A DNA stretch of 64,000 nucleotides from Iphinoe sp. HA4291-MV1 (GTDB taxonomy: Bacteria > Cyanobacteriota > Cyanobacteriia > Cyanobacteriales > Nostocaceae), in the NCBI GenBank assembly GCA_019359415.1, contig JAHHHH010000025.1:17441-81440 (forward strand), written 5' to 3'. The notes beneath the pieces were generated by a model. It made no database searches and had not been told where the DNA came from. It was given only the letters and a program-made list of their open reading frames with translations. The position numbers and the translations under genes were made by a program. Of this stretch, positions 25,272 to 33,883 are shown in pieces (the first letter of the stretch is position 1; the number at the start of each line of letters is the position of its first letter).

Positions 25272-26957
25272 ATGGACTGGATTACCCTACTGCGATCGCT
25301 ACAGTCTGATTTCATCAAAAGGTTAACATCTGGTTGTCTGCTGCATTGTGAAACAGAAGGGCAATATAGTGAATTAACGCTCATATCGGGAGAGAGGTTA
25401 AAAGCACTACGGGAGTTTTGCTGGCAAATGGCTGAGAAATATAAGCGCACTTCACCAGTCCGTGATGTTTTTATCAGTAATTTGAAAGGCAAATTAGGTG
25501 AAGAAGTTGTCAAAGAACGTTTGGCTGCTTTTGTGACTGAAGTAGATTATGAAAAACGATTCGGCATTGGCGATGGCAAAGTTGATTTTACGCTGACTTT
25601 TGATCCATCAGTTGGTATTGCGGTGAAATCACGTCATGGTAGTCTTGATAAAGTCAGATGGTCAATGAATTCAGAAGAAGTTCAAAAAAATGCCGTCGTA
25701 GTTTGCATTTGGATTCAAGAAGAAGTGAATGAGGCACAACCAGAATATCACCTTTTCTTCGCTGGTTTTCTCCCTACCCAAATGATTAAGCTGAGAACTG
25801 GAAAAATTTCATTTGGGATAGAACAATTACTGTATGGTGGTGGTTTGCGGTGTTATTTAGAACAGTTAGAATCCTTAACGCCTCTTAACTCTCATAACCA
25901 AAAACCTCAAATTGAAAAATCTAATCCTAAGCAAGAACCCAGCTATCAGCCACAGAAGCAACAGTTTTTAAAAACCAACTTGTCTGCTGAGCAACAAGAA
26001 CCCAGTTATCAGCAAAACAAGCCACAGCCTATCAAAACCAACTTTTCTGGTGAGCAAAATGACTATTTCCGTTTCCATAATGGAGATATGAATCTGCTCT
26101 ATGTAAAACTAGGTGATGAATGTTTTGAGAAAGAACAGTATAACACTGCAATTGAGAACTACAATCAAGCTTTAAAACTAAACTCTAAAGATTCCGAGAG
26201 TTATTACAAACGTGGTTTAGCTCGATATCGCTTAGGAGATTGCGAAGGAGCGATCGCAGATTACATTCAGGCAATACAGATTAATCCTTATTACGGCAAA
26301 GTTTACAACAAAATTGGTTTGGCTCGATATCAGCTAGGAGATTACGAAGGAGCAATTGCAGATTATACTCAAGCAATTAAAATGAATCCTAATGATGCAG
26401 TCGCTTACAGAAACCGTGCTGATATTCGCTATCATCTGGGTGATTATGAGGGAGCGATTGAGGATTATAATCAGGCAATAAAGATTAATCCAAATAGTTC
26501 TAACTTGGGAGATTCAAAGAAAGCAATTGAGCTTTTTAGTCAGTCTCTTGAAATGAATCCTAATGACGTTGTTGGTTACAAAAACCGTGGTAACTCTCGT
26601 TTTGATTTAGGAGATTATCAAGGAGCAATTGAGGACTATACTCAAGTCATTCAGATGAATCCTAATGATATCGATGCATATTACAACCGTGGTCATGCTC
26701 GTTATGAATTAGGCGATTATGAGGGAGCGATTGAGGATTACACTCAGGTTATCACGATAAATCCCAACGATGCTGATGCATATTACAATCGTGGTCAGGC
26801 TCGTTATAACCTTGGAGATAAGCAAGGCGTCATTGATGATTTTCAGCAAAGCGCAGACTTTTATCGAAAAGAAGGTAAGCTAGAGGAGCATAAAAATGCA
26901 CGGGAAAGAATTTTAGATTTAGAAATAGAAGAATCGTTAGATATTTTAAATTTTTAG
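25272..26957 (+). CDS. Possible nuclease-fold domain fused to TPR repeats
   Basis: 561 residues in three parts. Residues 1-200 form an unnamed globular domain with GKLGEEVVKERL (E77/E78), GDGKVDFTL (D105) and GIAVKSRHG (K119). The order fits the PD-(D/E)XK nuclease fold, but the usual acidic residue two before Lys is Ala117. Residues 201-265 are a Gln/Pro-rich linker with two imperfect copies of QEPSYQ-x-KTN-SxEQ. From about 270 on there are seven full TPRs and one shortened unit (NLGDSKKAIELFSQ). The gene stands alone, next to a toxin-antitoxin pair and a CRISPR array. A defence or regulatory role is inference. Confidence 0.7.
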   Translation: MDWITLLRSLQSDFIKRLTSGCLLHCETEGQYSELTLISGERLKALREFCWQMAEKYKRTSPVRDVFISNLKGKLGEEVVKERLAAFVTEVDYEKRFGIGDGKVDFTLTFDPSVGIAVKSRHGSLDKVRWSMNSEEVQKNAVVVCIWIQEEVNEAQPEYHLFFAGFLPTQMIKLRTGKISFGIEQLLYGGGLRCYLEQLESLTPLNSHNQKPQIEKSNPKQEPSYQPQKQQFLKTNLSAEQQEPSYQQNKPQPIKTNFSGEQNDYFRFHNGDMNLLYVKLGDECFEKEQYNTAIENYNQALKLNSKDSESYYKRGLARYRLGDCEGAIADYIQAIQINPYYGKVYNKIGLARYQLGDYEGAIADYTQAIKMNPNDAVAYRNRADIRYHLGDYEGAIEDYNQAIKINPNSSNLGDSKKAIELFSQSLEMNPNDVVGYKNRGNSRFDLGDYQGAIEDYTQVIQMNPNDIDAYYNRGHARYELGDYEGAIEDYTQVITINPNDADAYYNRGQARYNLGDKQGVIDDFQQSADFYRKEGKLEEHKNARERILDLEIEESLDILNF

Positions 26958-27001
26958 CAGATTAAGTTCAGGAGTGAAGAGAATTAAAGAACCACCAAAA
27001 T

Positions 27002-27019
27002 GTCAAGGACGTCCTTGAC
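27002..27019. repeat. Perfect 18-bp palindrome
   Basis: GTCAAGGAC-GTCCTTGAC, self-complementary with no loop, 45 bases after the TPR gene stop. A dimeric protein site or part of a terminator are both possible; there is no T-run. Confidence 0.55.
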
Positions 27020-27068
27020 GTCAAGAGAAACAAAAGAATATTTCCAACTCTGTTAAGAAAATCAAACT

Positions 27069-27154
27069 GTAGGGTGCGTTATCGCTTTAGTGTAACGCAC
27101 CATCAATCGTTTAAGGTGCGTTAGCCTTCGGCATAATACACCCTACTATAGATA
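27069..27154. repeat. GGTGCGTTA/TAACGCACC dispersed repeat
   Basis: AGGGTGCGTTA (27071-27081) pairs with TAACGCACC (27093-27101), followed by another GGTGCGTTAGCC and CACCCTA. This is the common intergenic repeat word of filamentous cyanobacteria. It occupies most of the space before the antitoxin gene. Confidence 0.6.
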
Positions 27155-27213
27155 ATTTGCAAGATAATAAATACTGTTTTATAATACATATACAAGAAAG
27201 TGTACATGTACTA

Positions 27214-27519
27214 ATGTTTTCTTACAAAATAACATCCCCAACTGATGCAAGAAATGACTTCTTTAAGTTGTTAGACCTGGTAGTAGAAAATCATCAGGTG
27301 TATATCATTAACCGTCGTGATGATGAAAATGTAGCTTTGATTGCTGAGTCAGATTTGGTAAGTTTGGTTGAAACAGTTTATCTTTTGCGCTCAGGAGCTA
27401 ATGCGCGTCGGTTATTAGATGCAATGGAGGAGTCGAAAACCGGAAAAATTCAACCTCAAACTATCGTAGAACTTCAGCAGGAGTTGGGGATTGAGCAAGA
27501 AGAAGAAAAAGAAATCTGA
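27214..27519 (+). CDS. YefM/Phd-family antitoxin
   Basis: 101 residues from ATG at 27214 (MFSYKITSPTDARNDFFKLL). The frame is open from 27157 but those codons precede the conserved start. The N-terminal Phd/YefM fold shows VYIINRRDDENVALIAESDL, which would bind the operator as a dimer. The acidic C-terminal tail (ELQQELGIEQEEEKEI) would wrap the toxin. Stop at 27517-27519 overlaps the toxin gene by 29 bases, usual for co-translated pairs. Antitoxins of this type repress their own promoter. Confidence 0.85.
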   Translation: MFSYKITSPTDARNDFFKLLDLVVENHQVYIINRRDDENVALIAESDLVSLVETVYLLRSGANARRLLDAMEESKTGKIQPQTIVELQQELGIEQEEEKEI

Positions 27520-27808
27520 ATCTGATGAAATAAAACCTGTTATAGTTAATCGCATTCCCGGTTTTAGTTCTCAATTCAAAGAAGATTTAGCTTGGTGGTT
27601 TAAGCAAGATTCTCATAAAGCATCGAAAATTTTGGATTTGGTGACAGCCGTCATGCAAAATCCTTTTGAGGGTATTGGTAAACCAGAACCATTGAAGTAT
27701 CTGGATGCAGATATCTGGTCACGGCGAATCGATTTAGAACATCGGCTTATCTATCGGGTAGGAAATAGCCAGATTGATTTTTTAGCTTGTCGGTATCACT
27801 ACGAGTGA
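27491..27808 (+). CDS. YoeB/Txe-family RNase toxin
   Basis: About 105 residues of the ribosome-dependent mRNA interferase family. The core has PFEGIGKPEPLKYL, WSRRIDLEHRLIYRV and the terminal ACRYHYE. The Arg, His and Tyr of these motifs are the catalytic set of YoeB. The only in-frame start before the conserved region is TTG at 27491, inside the antitoxin gene. The resulting N-terminus MSKKKKKKSES is very basic because it uses the GAAGAAG run that encodes the antitoxin's acidic tail in another frame. The CRISPR array begins one base after its stop codon. Confidence 0.85.
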   Translation: MSKKKKKKSESDEIKPVIVNRIPGFSSQFKEDLAWWFKQDSHKASKILDLVTAVMQNPFEGIGKPEPLKYLDADIWSRRIDLEHRLIYRVGNSQIDFLACRYHYE

Positions 27809-27809
27809 T

Positions 27810-28769
27810 GCTTCAATCCCTAATAGGGAGTAAGAGAAATTTCAACCCGCATGCCGCATATCAGAAGCACTTCAGCTCGAGTTTCAATCCCTAATAGGGA
27901 GTAAGAGAAATTTCAACCTTAACATGAACGAGTGCAAGGGCTTTTGTTTAACTTGTTTCAATCCCTAATAGGGAGTAAGAGAAATTTCAACGCTACGTAC
28001 TCGCCAATCTGTCTAAGATAGCTTGGCGTTTCAATCCCTAATAGGGAGTAAGAGAAATTTCAACGCCGGAGTTGGCGCAGTTGCGTGAGCAGTTGAAGTT
28101 TCAATCCCTAATAGGGAGTAAGAGAAATTTCAACATTTTTCCCTGCCCATTTCCGCGTATCTTCATGTAGAGTTTCAATCCCTAATAGGGAGTAAGAGAA
28201 ATTTCAACCCAAAAGTGCAGTGCCACGAGAAATAATGCCGTTTCAATCCCTAATAGGGAGTAAGAGAAATTTCAACCCAAAAGTGCAGTGCCACGAGAAA
28301 TAATGCCGTTTCAATCCCTAATAGGGAGTAAGAGAAATTTCAACGAGGAGAAATTCTTGCAGAGGTGAGTTATTTAAGTTTCAATCCCTAATAGGGAGTA
28401 AGAGAAATTTCAACAGTTGCCATCAATCTGCATCATATGCAGGTCGTTTCAATCCCTAATAGGGAGTAAGAGAAATTTCAACGGTTACAAGTTCTAGAGG
28501 ATGTCCTAGAACTTACAAGTTTCAATCCCTAATAGGGAGTAAGAGAAATTTCAACATCAAGAAGCTATATGGTTTTACCGATTCCCCTCGTTTCAATCCC
28601 TAATAGGGAGTAAGAGAAATTTCAACCGCGCTCAGGATTACTGGGATATTAAGAAGGTGGCGTTTCAATCCCTAATAGGGAGTAAGAGAAATTTCAACCC
28701 GCTAACCGTGTGGTTATTGCCGCCAACGCGACGTTTCAATCCCTAATAGGGAGTAAGAGAAATTTCAAC
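27810..28769 (-). CRISPR. CRISPR array, 14 repeats and 13 spacers
   Basis: Fourteen 37-base repeats (GTTTCAATCCCTAATAGGGA then GTAAGAGAAATTTCAAC on the plus strand). They start at 27810, 27881, 27955, 28028, 28098, 28172, 28240, 28308, 28378, 28446, 28519, 28590, 28662 and 28733. Spacers are 31-37 bases. The complement ends in ATTGAAAC, the usual 3' end and crRNA 5' handle, with a CCCTA-TTAGGG stem, so transcription should run on the minus strand. The repeat at 27810 has C for T at position 2, as expected at the old, leader-distal end. Spacers 28209-28239 and 28277-28307 are identical. No cas genes lie in the window. Confidence 0.97.
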
Positions 28770-29041
28770 TGCGGCATCCTGAGAAGTACTCTGTATAAGG
28801 TTTTCAAGGTTCTTTAGCGCGGATGTCCTAATCATAGCATAAAAAACCTGGGTTGATGCAAAGACAAATCGCTGAAATCCAGTCTGGACAAGGAGCGCGG
28901 ATGGGTAACGAGCGATTTTTCCCGTAAAGCCTTGTGCTGTGAGAGGTTTAGCCATTTTTTTCACAACCTCTTTTCTAACACCTACCCATCCGCGCATTCG
29001 CAAAGCATTCCCAGGCTCACGCCTGGGAACAAGGATTTTTA
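28770..29041 (-). promoter_or_regulatory. Probable CRISPR leader
   Basis: Faces the repeat end expected to be leader-proximal. It contains GCGCGGATGGGTA (28895-28907) and its exact complement TACCCATCCGCGC (28983-28995), a 13-bp inverted repeat with a 75-base spacer. A third GCGCGGATG lies at 28817-28825. On the minus strand TATGAT (28836-28831) could be a -10. A hairpin TTCCCAGGC-TCAC-GCCTGGGAA (29008-29029) separates it from the PRC-barrel gene. The open frame through this region (28743-29003) is not credible because it ends inside a repeat. Confidence 0.6.
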
Positions 29042-30037
29042 TTAATATCCACCCTCTTCTTCGTACTCTGGCTGTCTCTCTTTGACTTTCTTGGGAATAT
29101 TTACTGGCTTTGGCGGCTCATCATCAGCCCAGGCATCGCGGGCTAAATCGTCGTCATAATCGTCGTATTGCTCGGCGTATGGCTTATTATTGTAGGAACC
29201 GGAGTCATACTTTGGTTGTGCTTGATATTTGTCTTTACCTGTTGCCTCACTCCAGTTGTCTTCTTCCTCGTCTTCGTACTGAACAGGCTCATACTGCTGC
29301 GCTTTCATGACTTGACGCCCAGGACGTTCTTCTTCGTAGTAGTCCTCATCCCATTCTTGCACTACAGGTTCAGGTGTGCGAATGATTTTTGGCTTAGGTT
29401 GCTCTAATGGCACTCCGCTTGGCAGTTGCTTGTCTGGTGTTACTGTACGAGGGGTGTAGGTGGAGTATTCTTCATCAACATCGCGTTCCCACGGCGCTTT
29501 ACCAATACCTAAGCGCTCTAGTAAACCAACGGTTAATTGGGTAACCCGCTCTTCGGCTCCTTCAAAAACAATCAATCTGTTGGGACCTGTGCTGACGATT
29601 TCGTCTACTGAAAACTCGTAGGTACTCAAAAATTGGTCGGGAATTTGTGGTAGTCCGAAAGAGGCGATGACAATTGAGTCAAGCTTTCCTGTTTCCCCAT
29701 GAAATTTGAAGCCCCGCACTTTGCCTAGGACTTCACCAGTTTCTGTAATGACCTCCCAGTTTATCAGGTTGCTGTAGGCTTCAACCTCAACATCGTCAAT
29801 AACATCCTCGTTATCCACAAGGATGACATCACCTATTTGGTTGATGCTGTTGAGGTACATATAGCGTGGCACTCCAGAAATAGAGATCAGGCTGTCTCGC
29901 AAGCCAAGAGCCACAACCTCTCGCTGATCTACATCAACCCAAACCTGACTCACGATTCCTAATCGCTTGCCGTTGTCGCGAGTGATTACCTGGGTGTTTA
30001 AAATATCGGAACGTCTAATACTTTGTTCAGAGGTCAT
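29042..30037 (-). CDS. PRC-barrel domain protein
   Basis: 331 residues. Two PRC-barrel units lie in the first half: DILNTQVITRDNGKRLGIVSQVWVD, and LINWEVITETGEVLGKVRGF. These beta-barrels are found in RimM and photosynthetic reaction-centre H subunits, and generally mediate protein or RNA contacts. From about residue 185 the protein becomes acidic and rich in Tyr, Asp, Glu and Pro (DEDYYEEERPG, YDDYDDD) and is likely disordered. This form is conserved in cyanobacteria without a known role. It starts 61 bases downstream of the smc gene stop and may share its transcript. Confidence 0.82.
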   Translation of the reverse strand: MTSEQSIRRSDILNTQVITRDNGKRLGIVSQVWVDVDQREVVALGLRDSLISISGVPRYMYLNSINQIGDVILVDNEDVIDDVEVEAYSNLINWEVITETGEVLGKVRGFKFHGETGKLDSIVIASFGLPQIPDQFLSTYEFSVDEIVSTGPNRLIVFEGAEERVTQLTVGLLERLGIGKAPWERDVDEEYSTYTPRTVTPDKQLPSGVPLEQPKPKIIRTPEPVVQEWDEDYYEEERPGRQVMKAQQYEPVQYEDEEEDNWSEATGKDKYQAQPKYDSGSYNNKPYAEQYDDYDDDLARDAWADDEPPKPVNIPKKVKERQPEYEEEGGY

Positions 30038-30098
30038 TCTGTACCGAGTCCTGATCTCGAATCCGGTTTATTATCTATACACTATTATTAACAAAAAC

Positions 30099-33000
30099 TC
30101 AAGCAGTCGTTTGATCAGATTGTAGTCTGATACCCAAAACTTGGGTGTGAGCTCCTCTTGCTTGAGTGACGCCTATTGTGCGTTCGGCTGATTCTATCAT
30201 TGGGCGACGCAAACTGACAACAATAAATTGTGCTTGTTGCGCCTGTTGTTTAATCATTTTAGCTAATCGTTCTACGTTTGCTCCATCCAAAAACATATCT
30301 ACTTCATCAAATGCATAAAATGGGGATGGACGGTAGCGTTGTAAAGCAAAAATAAAGCTCAATGCAGTCAGAGATTTTTCTCCTCCGGACATAGAAGCAA
30401 GTCGCAGTATAGGTTTACCTTTGGGATGTGCAACTAAATTCAATCCGCTGTTGAAGGGATCTTCTGGATTGTCGAGTTGCAGGTAGCCATCGCCTTCAGA
30501 AAGGATGGCGAAAATTGATTGAAAGTTTTCATTGACGGCGTCGAAGGCTTCTCTAAATGCGCGTTGACGTAAGGTGGTAAAGTTCTCGATTCTTAACAGT
30601 AATTCGGTACGCTCTGCTTCTAATGTTTGCAACTTTTGACTGAGTTCTTCAAGGCGTTTTTGCGTGCGCTCATGTTGTTCCAATGCCAGCATATTCACAG
30701 GTTCCATTGCTTGCAGGCGTTTGGCAAGAGAGCGCAATTCTTTTTGCAATTCTTCTAGATTTACTTTATCTGGCACTTCTGGTAGAGGATTAGGTAATTC
30801 CGCCGCCATAGTTTGCAATTGGGTTTGCAATGCAGCGAGTTCCTCCCTCCGCGTCTGCTGGGTTTCTTGCAGTTTTTGCAGTTCCCATTCCAATTGTTGC
30901 TGACGGGTGGTGTGCGATCGCAATTCTTGTTCTGTTGCGTCGCGTTTTTGTTTTTCTTCTCCCAAATTCTGTTCCATCTGACTCAAAGCAGCACGAATCT
31001 CAGCAATCGCAGTGCTGAGTGCTGAGTGTTGAGTGCTGAGCGCTATACGTTGATTTTGCTGATTTATTTGCTCTTGATGATATTCTTCAATACGCTGCTC
31101 ACCAACAGTAATTTTTTCTTGCAACCGCTGCTGCTGATTTTCCAAATCTTTTAATCTTTGCTCTGCGTCCCTTAACGCTGATTCCCGTTGTTGCAATTGT
31201 TGCTCTTGAATTTTTATCGTTGCTTGGATTTGTTGCCATTCTTGGGGAGTTTGAGACTGTTCCAACTCAGTCAAAGCTTGTCGCAGTTGTTGCAATTGCT
31301 GTTCTTGAGGTGGTAATTCCCGATCCAATATTTCTAAGCGAGATTGGACAGTGGCTAATTTTTCTCTGTTTTGCGAAAGCTGCGATCGCGTTGTTTCCAA
31401 TTGCGCTGTCAAAGTTTTCATCTCTTTGTGCAACTGTTCCAAGCGCAGTTGTTGTTCTCGTCGCGCCTGTCGTGCTTCCGTCACTTCTTGTGTCAGTTGT
31501 TTTGTCTTGGTAGAGAGAGTATTGATTGCCGAGCTACAACGCTCTAAAATTCGCTCTATATCAGTTAACCGACTTTTCAAAGCAGAAACTTCTTCAGATT
31601 CCGCAGCTTCCACCGTACCAAACCGTAACGACGAACGCTGGGTGATACTACCACCAGTCATTGCACCACTAGTTTCCAACAATTCTCCATCTAAGGTGAC
31701 AATGCGATACAATCCCATATGCTGACGCGCTTGACTGAGATTTGCAAACACTACCGTGTTACCAAAAACGTAGTTGAACACATCCCGATAGCGGCGATCG
31801 CACTCAATCAAATTCACAGCATAATTGACAAAGCCGTTGGCAAAACGCAATGTAAAATCTTGGGTAAATTTGGGGGCGTGAATTTTATTCAGCGGTAAAA
31901 AAGTCGCCCTACCTGCACGTTTTTGTTTCAGCAGTTCAATTCCTGCGGCGGCGATGCTGTCATCTTCCACAACAATATGCCCTAGACGTGCTCCAGCAGA
32001 AATTTCTAAAGCCAGCTGATAGCGGGGTTCCACACGTCCCAACTGCACGACTAATCCACATACTCCGGGCATTCCTGATTGTAGGATGACTTTGCTCGCT
32101 TGTGTTCCTTGGACTTCCTGCTGTGCTGCTTGTTGCGCTTCTAGTTTATCCAAGAAGCGTTGTTTCTCCCGTTGTTCCTGCAAGAGGCGCTTTTGGGTTT
32201 CCTGTTGGATGTGCAGTTCTTGTTCTGTAGCTGATAAGGTTTCGGCTAAGTTTTGAATAGGTTCACCAGAAGTGTTAAATTCTGTTTCAACTTGTGTACA
32301 TTCAGCTTGTTTTTCTGCTAGTTGAGATTCTAAATTTTGAGCGATCTCAGTTTGTTCTTGAATTTGCTGCTGGAGTTGGTTATTACGTTCTCTCAGTTGC
32401 GCTTGCTCCGTACGTTGAGGTTCAACGGTTTGCAGCAAAGTTTCAATTTGGCGGTTCAGCGCTGTTTGTTGTTGTACCCAAGCTTCTGAAGCGGAAGCAA
32501 TTTGGGCTGCTGCTTCGCGGGAGTTTTCTAATTCTTGTCGCGTTTCATCTCGTTCTGCGACTCGTGAGGCGATGAATTGCGTCTGTTCAATTTGTTGTTG
32601 TGCGAGTTGTTCTAAAGAATGCTGATGCTGTTGAATTTCCTGTTGAGTTTGTTGCTGGCGCTTTACGGTTTCTTGGGAAGCTGTTTCGAGTTCTGTTTGC
32701 TGACGCTGAAGCTGCTTGCGTTCTGCTTCTTGGGTAGCAAGGGTAGATTGTACTGCTAAAAGTTCTTCTTCTCCTAATGCTTTCACATGGGCGTTGAGCT
32801 GTTCAAGTTCGGCAGTTTTTTGAGCGATTTCTGAATTGAGGGTGGTGAGTTGATTTGTGAGTTCAGCTGAGGTGCGATCGCCACTTTGAATTTGCGTCGC
32901 CAACTTTTCTTGTTGTGCTTGTAGAGAACGCCATGATAAAACCGCTTCCCACTGTTGTTTGTCTTGAAATTCAGTGCGGAGTTTTTGGTATTTTTCAGCT

Positions 33001-33749
33001 TTGGCGCGATCTTGGGAGAGGCGATCGCGCTGTGCGATTAATTCTGTTTCAACAATGCGACAGCTGTCTTCCTTATCCTTAACTTCATCTAAAGTTTCTT
33101 TTGCTTGATTAATCTTACGGTCAAACGCCGCTACTCCTGCCAATTCATCAATAATTTCCCGTCTTTCGCGGGTGTTCATTGAGATAATGCTGGTGACATC
33201 CCCTTGCAACACGACGTTGTAGCCTTCGGGATAAACCCGCAGCTTCTCTAGTTCCTCGTGTAATTCCGTGAGTGTGCAGGAGACACCGTTAATGTAATAA
33301 TTCGATGTGTAAGTCCCTTGGCTAGTAACTCTGAGTCTCCTGGTGACACTCCACTCGCTACCTAATTGTGGGCGGATTTTTGCTATACGATTTTTGTCCT
33401 CTTCGTTTTCTTCCTCCCCTACGTTCTCTTCTTCATCCGTTACATCCGTTACATCATCCGTTGGCACATCTATAACCAAGTCTGACAAATCAAACGTTAC
33501 CGTAACGCTAGCTTCGATCGCGGAACGTCCCCTAGCAGTTTGAGTGTTGTTTACCAAGTCGGGGAGGCGATCAGCACGCATTCCCTTAGAACTAGCAAGC
33601 CCCAGGCAAAACAACAGCGAGTCTAGAATATTCGATTTACCAGAACCATTAGGTCCAGAAATGACGGTAAACTCCGGCAGTAAAGGGACAGATGTTGTAC
33701 CGCCGAAGGATTTGAAATTAGTGAGTTCTACGCGCTTTATATGAACCAT
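30099..33749 (-). CDS. smc: Chromosome segregation ATPase SMC
   Basis: 1216-residue SMC protein that loops and compacts DNA. Walker A GPNGSGKS lies near residue 33, followed by a long coiled coil, a hinge domain around residues 530-680 (QSGMPGVCGLV...GGSITQRSS) and a second coiled coil. The C-terminal signature SGGEKSLTALSF and Walker B YAFDEVDMFLDGAN complete the ATPase head. Two oddities: an acidic insertion after about residue 95 (DVTDEEENVGEEENEEDK) in the head, and ALSTQHSALSTA in the second coil, encoded by a short tandem DNA repeat (31012-31041). Upstream the toxin gene is divergent. Confidence 0.95.
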   Translation of the reverse strand: MVHIKRVELTNFKSFGGTTSVPLLPEFTVISGPNGSGKSNILDSLLFCLGLASSKGMRADRLPDLVNNTQTARGRSAIEASVTVTFDLSDLVIDVPTDDVTDVTDEEENVGEEENEEDKNRIAKIRPQLGSEWSVTRRLRVTSQGTYTSNYYINGVSCTLTELHEELEKLRVYPEGYNVVLQGDVTSIISMNTRERREIIDELAGVAAFDRKINQAKETLDEVKDKEDSCRIVETELIAQRDRLSQDRAKAEKYQKLRTEFQDKQQWEAVLSWRSLQAQQEKLATQIQSGDRTSAELTNQLTTLNSEIAQKTAELEQLNAHVKALGEEELLAVQSTLATQEAERKQLQRQQTELETASQETVKRQQQTQQEIQQHQHSLEQLAQQQIEQTQFIASRVAERDETRQELENSREAAAQIASASEAWVQQQTALNRQIETLLQTVEPQRTEQAQLRERNNQLQQQIQEQTEIAQNLESQLAEKQAECTQVETEFNTSGEPIQNLAETLSATEQELHIQQETQKRLLQEQREKQRFLDKLEAQQAAQQEVQGTQASKVILQSGMPGVCGLVVQLGRVEPRYQLALEISAGARLGHIVVEDDSIAAAGIELLKQKRAGRATFLPLNKIHAPKFTQDFTLRFANGFVNYAVNLIECDRRYRDVFNYVFGNTVVFANLSQARQHMGLYRIVTLDGELLETSGAMTGGSITQRSSLRFGTVEAAESEEVSALKSRLTDIERILERCSSAINTLSTKTKQLTQEVTEARQARREQQLRLEQLHKEMKTLTAQLETTRSQLSQNREKLATVQSRLEILDRELPPQEQQLQQLRQALTELEQSQTPQEWQQIQATIKIQEQQLQQRESALRDAEQRLKDLENQQQRLQEKITVGEQRIEEYHQEQINQQNQRIALSTQHSALSTAIAEIRAALSQMEQNLGEEKQKRDATEQELRSHTTRQQQLEWELQKLQETQQTRREELAALQTQLQTMAAELPNPLPEVPDKVNLEELQKELRSLAKRLQAMEPVNMLALEQHERTQKRLEELSQKLQTLEAERTELLLRIENFTTLRQRAFREAFDAVNENFQSIFAILSEGDGYLQLDNPEDPFNSGLNLVAHPKGKPILRLASMSGGEKSLTALSFIFALQRYRPSPFYAFDEVDMFLDGANVERLAKMIKQQAQQAQFIVVSLRRPMIESAERTIGVTQARGAHTQVLGIRLQSDQTTA

Positions 33750-33883
33750 CGCGCTATTTAACTGGGCATATGACGTTCAAGTGTACCAACAAAGCTCTCA
33801 ATCAAGTTAGCATAGCCGGTCTTTTAGGGACGATTATATAAAGAAGTATAGGAGGTGATAGTGAGTGTGAGGAAATTTGTTCG

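Noticed and set aside
28743-29003. Frame of 86 codons on the minus strand next to the CRISPR array
   Set aside because: Its C-terminal codons lie in the first CRISPR repeat and the region has leader-like repeats. No protein family fits.
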